13,243 nucleotides of DNA. It comes from Planctomycetales bacterium. Its GTDB lineage: Bacteria; Planctomycetota; Planctomycetia; Pirellulales; UBA7805. The stretch's first letter is position 1, and each line of letters starts with the position of its first letter. The notes below the pieces were generated by a model. The model saw only the letters and a list, made by a program, of their open reading frames with translations, did not search any database and was not told where the DNA came from. Made by a program: the position numbers and the translations under genes. Positions 8,764 to 13,243 of the stretch are shown piece after piece. Location of the stretch: NCBI GenBank assembly GCA_011772275.1, contig WVZU01000422.1:1-13243 (forward strand), in the 5' to 3' direction.

Positions 8764-9075
8764 CTAATCTTCTCGTTTGTAAACACATTGGGAGTCGACG
8801 TGCACGCTGTCGACGATGCCGATGATCACGGCATCGATTGGCAGTTCCTTGGTCTCGGGGGTCAGGCGGGCGCTGGACCCTTGCGTGATCAGCACGTATT
8901 CGCCTTCGCCCGCCCCGATCGTGTCAACGGCCACGAACGTCCGTCCGACCGGCTTCATGTTCTGCCGGGTTTCCTGATCCAAACGATAGGGTTCGACGAT
9001 CATCAGCTTGTGGCCGACCATGGCTTTTGTCTTCTGCGTCGAAACCACCGCACCGGTGACTTTTGCAACAAACAT
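8764..9075 (-). CDS. BMC-P vertex shell protein, first copy
   Basis: Pentameric EutN/CcmL-family vertex protein, 103 residues, and the most canonical of the three. It starts MFVAKVTGAVVSTQKTKAMVG, continues HKLMIVEPY, has the FVAVDTIGAGEGEYVLITQG core with the GAGEGE turn, and ends IDAVIIGIVDSVHVD. A short charged tail (KRED) follows. Its ATG is only three bases after the kinase stop, with GAGGG inside the end of the kinase gene as ribosome binding site. The aldehyde dehydrogenase follows after 18 bases. Confidence 0.94.
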   Translation of the reverse strand: MFVAKVTGAVVSTQKTKAMVGHKLMIVEPYRLDQETRQNMKPVGRTFVAVDTIGAGEGEYVLITQGSSARLTPETKELPIDAVIIGIVDSVHVDSQCVYKRED

Positions 9076-9078
9076 GGT

Positions 9079-10263
9079 TTAACCCTCAAGCGTGGCGTAT
9101 ACCTGACGCGCCACGACGATTTCTTCCTGTGTCGGCACGACCCAAATCTGCACCCGGCTTTGGGGGGCACTGATTTTTGTTTCGCCCACGGCCGCCTCGT
9201 TGGCGGCCTGGTCCATCACGATGCCCAGTTCTTCCAGCTGGCGGCAGACGTCCCTGCGGATCCCGCTGTCGTTTTCCCCGATACCCGCGGTGAAGACGAT
9301 CGCGTCGGCGCCGCCCAGTTCGATCAGCATCCAGCCCAGGTACTGGCGGATGTTGGCGACAAAGGTATCCAAAGCCAGTTGCGCCTGCGGGTTGCCGGCG
9401 GCGGCGGCCTCGCGCAGATCGCGGACGTCGCCGCTTACCCCACTAATGCCCAACAAGCCCCCCTCGCTGCTCAACTGCTCCAGCACTTCGTCCAGCGTCT
9501 GTCCCGTGCGTTCGATGACCATCGACAAGGCGTAGGCGTCGATGTCGCCCACCCGATTGTTTTGCAGCACACCGGATTGCGGGCTGCAGCCCATGCTGGT
9601 GGCCACGCTTGCTTTGTTCCGAATCGCCGTCAGACTGCTCGATCCGCCCAGGTGACAGGAGACGACCCGCAGGTCGTCCCGTCCCAGGATTTCGGCGATG
9701 CGGGTGGCAACAAAGCGGTGGCTGGCGCCGTGGAATCCCCACCGCCGCACGAGGTATTGGTCATGCCACTGGCGCGGCACGCCGTAGGTGCGGTTGGCGG
9801 GGGGGATCGTTTGATGAAAGTCGGTTTCGAAAGCGGCGACCAGCGGAATTTCCGGCAGTTGCTGGCGCAGCTGCCGCATGGCGGCGATGTAGGGCGGGTT
9901 GTGGGCCGGCGCCACTCGATTCATCTCGGCCATGGCTTTTAAAACTTCTTCATCCACGATTTGCACACCCGATTTGCGGCCCCCATGGACCGCCTTAAAG
10001 CCGATGGCGGCCACTTCGCCGGGGTCGGTCAAACAGCCCACGTTGGGGTCGGTCAGTTGCGCCAAACAGCGACGCACCGCTTCGCCGTGATCCGGCACGG
10101 CCGCGGTTAATTCCTGCTGGTGGTCACCAATCTGTACCAGGCAGCGACTTTCTGCAGCACCAATTCGTTCGATGCCTCCCCGCGCCATCTGGTGCTCGGC
10201 CGGCATGTCGTACAACCGGTACTTGAAACTTGTCGAACCGAGGTTGGCCACCAGGAGTTTCAT
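9079..10263 (-). CDS. ackA: Acetate kinase-like acyl-phosphate kinase, divergent active site
   Basis: Expected role: transfer phosphate from the acyl-phosphate made by PduL to ADP, recovering ATP. From ATG 10263 the product is 394 residues, the usual length, starting MKLLVANLGSTSFKYRLYDM. An ATG 18 codons upstream adds sequence foreign to the family. Conserved pieces include Asn7, VHGG (92-95), AFETDFHQT, WGFHGASH with His178, Arg237, FTAGIGEND and VVPTQEE. Compared from memory with Methanosarcina thermophila acetate kinase, catalytic Arg91 is Lys (90), Asp148 is Glu (146) and Asn211 is Gly (207). The TRSGD/TRCGS motif reads NRVGD. It belongs to the acetate/propionate kinase family, but its activity should not be taken for granted. 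No encapsulation peptide is visible, which fits a cytosolic enzyme. Confidence 0.9.
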   Translation of the reverse strand: MKLLVANLGSTSFKYRLYDMPAEHQMARGGIERIGAAESRCLVQIGDHQQELTAAVPDHGEAVRRCLAQLTDPNVGCLTDPGEVAAIGFKAVHGGRKSGVQIVDEEVLKAMAEMNRVAPAHNPPYIAAMRQLRQQLPEIPLVAAFETDFHQTIPPANRTYGVPRQWHDQYLVRRWGFHGASHRFVATRIAEILGRDDLRVVSCHLGGSSSLTAIRNKASVATSMGCSPQSGVLQNNRVGDIDAYALSMVIERTGQTLDEVLEQLSSEGGLLGISGVSGDVRDLREAAAAGNPQAQLALDTFVANIRQYLGWMLIELGGADAIVFTAGIGENDSGIRRDVCRQLEELGIVMDQAANEAAVGETKISAPQSRVQIWVVPTQEEIVVARQVYATLEG

Positions 10264-10341
10264 GTCGATCCATCCGTTTTTCGTAGCTTGTGATCCAGCG
10301 ACGTGAAGTTGAGGCAATGTTTCCGTTGGCAGGTCTCCGGC

Positions 10342-10357
10342 TGCCGGCGTTCCGGCA
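10342..10357. other. Hairpin in the gap between BMC-H and kinase genes
   Basis: TGCCGG (10342-10347) pairs perfectly with CCGGCA (10352-10357) around CGTT. The stem extends by two more pairs past one mismatch. It lies in the 119-base gap after the first-listed BMC-H stop and before the kinase start. In the mRNA it could stabilise the upstream shell-gene segment or attenuate read-through, so that shell hexamers outnumber enzymes. There is no U-tract, so it is not a standard terminator. Confidence 0.35.
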
Positions 10358-10382
10358 ACCGGGCCTTTTTCCGGGCCGCAAC

Positions 10383-10652
10383 TTACGACAGAAAGGCTTC
10401 GTGCAGCCCATCCGCAGGCCGCGGGATCACGTGGCTGCTGACCAGTTCGCCCAGCTGCGAGGCAGCGTTGGCACCGGCCTCTACAGCCGCGCGGACGCTG
10501 CCGACGTCACCGCGGACCACGGTTGTCAGGTAGGCACCGCCAATCTGAACCCGCTTGATCACCTCGACGTTGGCGGCCTTGGCCATCGCATCGGTTGCTT
10601 CAACCAGGGGCACCAGGCCGCGGGTTTCGATAAGTCCAATCGCATGTTCCAT
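10383..10652 (-). CDS. BMC-H hexameric shell protein with IGGAY pore loop
   Basis: BMC-H proteins form hexamers that tile the shell facets. The 89-residue product covers one BMC domain, from HAIGLIETRGLVPLVEATDAM to LGELVSSHVIPRP. The loop lining the central pore is IGGAY (37-41). The frame is open for 69 codons upstream, but that part reads as non-coding. The ATG at 10652 starts the domain and has AAGGA seven bases upstream. It follows the other BMC-H by 82 bases and precedes the kinase by 119. The pore sequence differs from the sister BMC-H, so the two hexamers probably pass different metabolites. Confidence 0.95.
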   Translation of the reverse strand: MEHAIGLIETRGLVPLVEATDAMAKAANVEVIKRVQIGGAYLTTVVRGDVGSVRAAVEAGANAASQLGELVSSHVIPRPADGLHEAFLS

Positions 10653-10734
10653 GATGAGTTCCTTGTTCGTTCTTTGTGATGGAAAAATTGGAAAGGCCTG
10701 CTTTTTACTGCATCGGCCAGCCGCCTGGAGCGTG

Positions 10735-11040
10735 TCAGGCTGCTCCAGCCGCTTGAAGACCGGCCTCGCCCAACGCGATATTCGTATCTTCGTGCGGTCG
10801 CGGAATGACTTGCACGCTGACCACTTCACCGATTCGACCGGCCGCATTCGCTCCGGCATCGGTTGCCGCCTTTACCGCGGCCACATCCCCGGTCACGAAT
10901 GCCGTGACCAGACCGCTGCCGACCTTGTCCCAGCCTAGGAACTGGACGTTGGCCGCCTTCATCATCGCGTCGCTGGCTTCGACCAGGGCCACAAACCCCT
11001 TGGTCTCAATCATGCCCAGCGCTTCTTGGGTTTTCGCCAT
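10735..11040 (-). CDS. BMC-H hexameric shell protein with VGSGL pore loop
   Basis: A single BMC domain in 101 residues: [20 protein letters not shown], then the pore loop VGSGL (40-44), [20 protein letters not shown], and [13 protein letters not shown]-terminal extension of about 15 residues ([14 protein letters not shown]) looks helical and alanine-rich and is absent from the sister BMC-H. A strong AGGAG lies eight bases before the ATG, the best ribosome binding site in the operon, in line with a major shell protein. It is the first shell gene, 132 bases after pduL. Confidence 0.95.
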   Translation of the reverse strand: MAKTQEALGMIETKGFVALVEASDAMMKAANVQFLGWDKVGSGLVTAFVTGDVAAVKAATDAGANAAGRIGEVVSVQVIPRPHEDTNIALGEAGLQAAGAA

Positions 11041-11172
11041 CGCATTTCTCCTGGGGGTAAATAGGTAGTTACTGTTTGCTGGATCGTGAATTTGAATTCT
11101 GGGGGGGCAGAGGCGATCCGGGCCTTTGCCGGCCTGCCGGAAGGGATCCTGTCGCTTGGGTCAGCTTGCCGC

Positions 11173-11838
11173 TCACTGCTTGATCAGCTCGCATTTTTGA
11201 GCATTTTCCAGGTCCGCGGCGTTGCCTTCGTCGGTATCGATATGGACTTCCAGCTTGCTGGTCTGGTCCGCCCGGACCAGCAAATCACGAAATACGACTC
11301 CGCAGGACGACTCAATCGCCAGGCTCATCCGATCCCCGGTCTTAACTCCGTAGTAGCTGGCGTCCTCGCTATTCATATGCACATGCCGCTCGGCCCGGAT
11401 CACGCCCTGAGCCAGTTCGACCACGCCGGCCGGACCGACCAGTACGCAGCCGGGGGTGTTTTGAATATCGCCGCTTCGCCGGACGGGCACGTCGATGCCC
11501 AGCGAGATGGCGTCGGTGAAGGCCAGCTCCACCTGGCTGTCCGGACGGGTGGGGCCCAGCACCCTGACGGAGGGCAGCATGCGCCGCCGGGGGCCGACGA
11601 CCATCACCGTTTCCTCGGCCGCGTAAAATCCTTCCTGGTAGAGGTCCTTCATGGGTGTCAGGGTGCGGTTGGGGCCGAAGAGCGTTTCGACGTGCTGGTC
11701 GGTCAGATGGCAGTGTCGAGCGGAAATGCTGACGACCAGGTTTGGCTGGCCGGGCGGCCGCCCGTTCACAGATTTCAACACGATTTCGCGGACAATCCGC
11801 TCGACTGCCGTTCGATCTATCTTCGCCGTCGTCGTCAT
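11173..11838 (-). CDS. pduL: Phosphate propanoyltransferase (PduL/PTAC), BMC cargo
   Basis: PduL swaps CoA for phosphate on an acyl-CoA, regenerating CoA inside the microcompartment for the aldehyde dehydrogenase. The 221-residue protein has an amphipathic N-terminal helix (about 7-24, [18 protein letters not shown]), a likely encapsulation peptide. Two PduL domains follow, with the metal-binding HxH motifs His42/His44 (SARHCHLT) and His152/His154 (RHVHMN). A further conserved His199 lies in the HIDTDEGNA motif. The length is typical of the family. The substrate is presumably lactyl-CoA. GAGAA lies seven bases before the ATG. It is the first structural gene after the regulator, separated from it by 175 bases in which I see no confident promoter. 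Confidence 0.95.
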   Translation of the reverse strand: MTTTAKIDRTAVERIVREIVLKSVNGRPPGQPNLVVSISARHCHLTDQHVETLFGPNRTLTPMKDLYQEGFYAAEETVMVVGPRRRMLPSVRVLGPTRPDSQVELAFTDAISLGIDVPVRRSGDIQNTPGCVLVGPAGVVELAQGVIRAERHVHMNSEDASYYGVKTGDRMSLAIESSCGVVFRDLLVRADQTSKLEVHIDTDEGNAADLENAQKCELIKQ

Positions 11839-12013
11839 AGAGTAATTCTCGCTAAGCTACTTGCTGTTATTGATCGCTTGATTCGCGCCCCACCGACCCT
11901 TCATCGTCCCGTTTTGCCCGACCGTGGGATGGGATCGCCCTGCAGGCTTGTCGGTCTGTTTTTTTCTCGCTGACCTTTTTTGCTCGTTCCCGCTCGCTGC
12001 CCTCGATCCAGTA

Positions 12014-12790
12014 TCACTCTGCTGGCTCGCCGGCCGCCGCGATCGTCAATTGGGTACCGGCCCCAGTGACCATGTCTCGCCACTTCCGCTCGATCTCGCT
12101 GTCGACCACCAGGCGATCGACCTCAGCCAGCGGGCACAATCGCGACAGACTGCTGTGTCCGAATTTTGTACTGTCGGCCACGACAATGACTTCATCTCCC
12201 GCTTGCAACATGGCCCTTTGGATCTCTACCTGGAGGATATTGCTGTTGTAATAACCCCGCTCGTTCACCGCCGCGACGCTCATCAACGCCCGACGCACAT
12301 TCAAGTCGCTCAACATGGCATTGGCGTACGGCCCAAGGGTCACGCCCGTTCGCAAATGGACGTTGCCGCCGATCAATACCAGGTCGCTGTCCGAACTGGA
12401 GGCGAACAAATTGGCCACCGGCATCGAATTGGTGACGATTTGCAGGGGTCGACCGACCAGCAGCCGAGCCACTTCGTAGGTGGTGGTGCCTCCGTCCAAC
12501 AACAGGGTCTCGCCGTCCTCGATCAGCGCGGCCGCCGCCCCAGCAATCGCCCGCTTCTTGTCCCATTGCGATTCCTGGCGGTCCTTGAAGTGGGGAAATT
12601 CAGGGGACTCGCCCGTGTACACCACCCCTCCATGGGTCCGCTTGGCACAACCGCTGTCTTCTAAACGCTCCAAGTCCCGGCGAACCGTCGACTCCGAAAC
12701 CTGCAACTCGCCAGCCAGCTCGGGCAAAGAGGCAAAGCCACGAGCCCGTACGAGTTCCAGCAACTGTCGCCGCCTTTGATCCAGAAGCAT
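12014..12790 (-). CDS. DeoR-family transcriptional regulator of the BMC operon
   Basis: A sugar-responsive DNA-binding repressor of the DeoR type, 258 residues from ATG 12790, the usual length. The N-terminal helix-turn-helix spans about residues 20-42 (LPELAGELQVSESTVRRDL), followed by the family's RTHGGV wing (51-56). The C-terminal effector domain has DGGTTTYEVARLL (99-111) and VIVVADSTKFG, the phosphosugar-binding pattern. In-frame ATGs at 12811 and 12859 would add 7 or 23 residues, the latter rich in Ile and Phe; family alignment favours 12790, though its ribosome binding site is weak. It is the promoter-proximal gene of the BMC operon, so it probably controls itself, the operon and the divergent kinase. 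The inducer is likely a sugar phosphate of the pathway. Confidence 0.93.
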   Translation of the reverse strand: MLLDQRRRQLLELVRARGFASLPELAGELQVSESTVRRDLERLEDSGCAKRTHGGVVYTGESPEFPHFKDRQESQWDKKRAIAGAAAALIEDGETLLLDGGTTTYEVARLLVGRPLQIVTNSMPVANLFASSSDSDLVLIGGNVHLRTGVTLGPYANAMLSDLNVRRALMSVAAVNERGYYNSNILQVEIQRAMLQAGDEVIVVADSTKFGHSSLSRLCPLAEVDRLVVDSEIERKWRDMVTGAGTQLTIAAAGEPAE

Positions 12791-12824
12791 AAAAACCACA
12801 CTTGTTTTCATATTCCGAAATACT

Positions 12825-12851
12825 ATGACAATTATGTGGAAGATAATGACA
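12825..12851 (-). promoter_or_regulatory. Candidate operator: paired TGTCAT boxes
   Basis: On the minus strand TGTCAT occurs twice in the same orientation (12851-12846 and 12830-12825), 21 bases apart, that is, two helical turns. One copy lies in the spacer of the candidate promoter, the other just past its -10. This geometry suits repression by a multimeric DeoR-type protein. Binding is inference. Confidence 0.4.
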
Positions 12852-12859
12852 GAAAGCAA
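12831..12859 (-). promoter_or_regulatory. Candidate promoter for deoR and the BMC operon
   Basis: TTGCTT (12859-12854) and CATAAT (12836-12831) on the minus strand are 17 bases apart, matching -35 at 3/6 and -10 at 5/6. A transcript from near 12824 would have a leader of about 35 bases before deoR. The surrounding sequence is AT-rich compared with the rest of the window. Confidence 0.4.
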
Positions 12860-12883
12860 GCACCCTAATGAATCTTTATTTTC

Positions 12884-12903
12884 ATACCCCCCTAATGGGG
12901 TAT
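12884..12903. promoter_or_regulatory. Inverted repeat ATACCCC-N6-GGGGTAT, possible operator
   Basis: A perfect 7-bp inverted repeat (12884-12890 and 12897-12903) flanks CCTAAT. The octamer CCCTAATG occurs both here (12890-12897) and 27 bases earlier (12863-12870). The 20-bp symmetric site lies between the two divergent genes on the rhaB side and could bind a dimeric regulator. Confidence 0.4.
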
Positions 12904-12969
12904 TTCTGGAGGCCTCGTCGCCGCCTGGGGAGGCTCGCCCAGCCAGCGGGTGGGGCGGTTCGAGCCGGT

Positions 12970-13015
12970 GGGGGGGGTGGGGGGGGTTCGCACGGGGGGG
13001 GGGGGGGGGGTGGGG
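12970..13015 (+). repeat. Poly-G tracts including a 17-G run in the rhaB leader region
   Basis: G-runs of 8 (12970-12977), 8 (12979-12986), 17 (12994-13010) and 4 (13012-13015) lie about 100-150 bases upstream of the rhamnulokinase start. GGGGTTCGCA occurs twice around them (12983-12992 and 13012-13021). The region can form quadruplexes, and the long tract is prone to slippage. I see no gene in 12791-13117: the short frames crossing it translate to low-complexity Gly/Arg. The exact tract length could be a sequencing or assembly error. Confidence 0.7.
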
Positions 13016-13117
13016 TTCGCAGCTTTGGGGCTTCTCAAACCAGCCCCGCGGTGAAAGAATCGCTAAAACTCGTCAACGACCCGCCGTTATGGGGAAGCTC
13101 GCCAGGGCACCGCTGCA

Positions 13118-13243
13118 ATGTCAAAAAAAGCCTATTTAGCCGTTGATCTGGGCGCCGAATCGGGCCGGGTGATCGTGGGGGTCTTGGACAACGGCCGTTT
13201 GGAGCTGCACGAGGCGTACCGCTTTACCCATGTGGTCCGTCAG
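13118..13243 (+). CDS. rhaB: Rhamnulokinase (FGGY family), N-terminal part, cut by window end
   Basis: FGGY carbohydrate kinases phosphorylate ketoses; RhaB makes L-rhamnulose-1-phosphate with ATP in the cytosol. Only 42 residues are visible. They open [20 protein letters not shown], and the [11 protein letters not shown] nucleotide-binding strand and loop match E. coli RhaB (AVDLGASSGRV) closely, better than fuculokinase or xylulokinase as I recall them. It is transcribed divergently from the BMC operon, whose aldolase would use its product. No strong ribosome binding site is seen. The gene could still be a close relative such as fuculokinase, since the substrate-specific part lies outside the window. 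Confidence 0.85.
   Translation, partial: MSKKAYLAVDLGAESGRVIVGVLDNGRLELHEAYRFTHVVRQ

Noticed and set aside
7915..9942. 675-codon open frame on the plus strand
   Set aside because: It is antisense to the aldehyde dehydrogenase, a BMC-P and the kinase, all with clear family motifs. Long antisense frames are expected at this GC content, and the translation has no recognisable motif.
10653..10859. 69-codon upstream extension of the BMC-H reading frame
   Set aside because: It overlaps the end of the other BMC-H gene, lacks family similarity, and a good ribosome binding site precedes the internal ATG at 10652.
12868..13146. Small plus-strand frames across the poly-G region
   Set aside because: They translate to low-complexity Gly/Arg/Trp sequence caused by the G-runs, and overlap the rhamnulokinase start in another frame.

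Overview
The window comes from a GC-rich bacterium, most likely a planctomycete and probably of the Pirellulaceae type. I infer this from two things: a Planctomycetes/Verrucomicrobia-type (PV-type) bacterial microcompartment (BMC) operon, and a neighbouring housekeeping block in the order rpmE, prfA, prmC, murA. The taxonomy is an inference from gene content, not from a marker-gene comparison.

Layout. Positions 1-836 hold no gene I can defend. They carry structured repeats: a cloverleaf-like element at 388-461, a hairpin array at 653-765, and two short tandem duplications. Positions 837-4740 (minus strand) are the housekeeping block, read from right to left: rpmE (ribosomal protein L31), prfA (release factor 1), prmC (the methyltransferase for release-factor glutamine) and murA (peptidoglycan precursor synthesis). 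prmC and murA overlap by four bases. A plausible promoter for this block lies at 4800-4829.

Positions 4914-12790 (minus strand) are one long BMC operon. In transcription order it reads: DeoR-family regulator, pduL phosphotransacylase, two BMC-H shell proteins, an acetate-kinase-like enzyme, a BMC-P vertex protein, a CoA-acylating aldehyde dehydrogenase, a second BMC-P, an unrecognised 222-residue protein, a possible 48-residue ORF, a third BMC-P, and a class II sugar-phosphate aldolase. Several junctions are ATGA or TGATG overlaps. Divergently, at 13118, starts a rhamnulokinase that runs off the window.

How it works together (established pathway plus inference). L-rhamnulose or L-fuculose is phosphorylated by the FGGY kinase. 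The class II aldolase cleaves the 1-phosphate to DHAP and L-lactaldehyde. The aldehyde dehydrogenase turns lactaldehyde into lactyl-CoA, PduL exchanges CoA for phosphate, and the kinase recovers ATP. The shell of BMC-H and BMC-P proteins confines the aldehyde. Four proteins (aldehyde dehydrogenase, PduL, the 222-residue protein, and the aldolase at its C-terminus) carry short amphipathic helices of the encapsulation-peptide kind. The least explained parts are the 222-residue cargo candidate, the 48-residue ORF, the Cys/His-rich linker of the aldehyde dehydrogenase, unusual active-site positions in the kinase, and the operator-like repeats and 17-G tract between deoR and rhaB.
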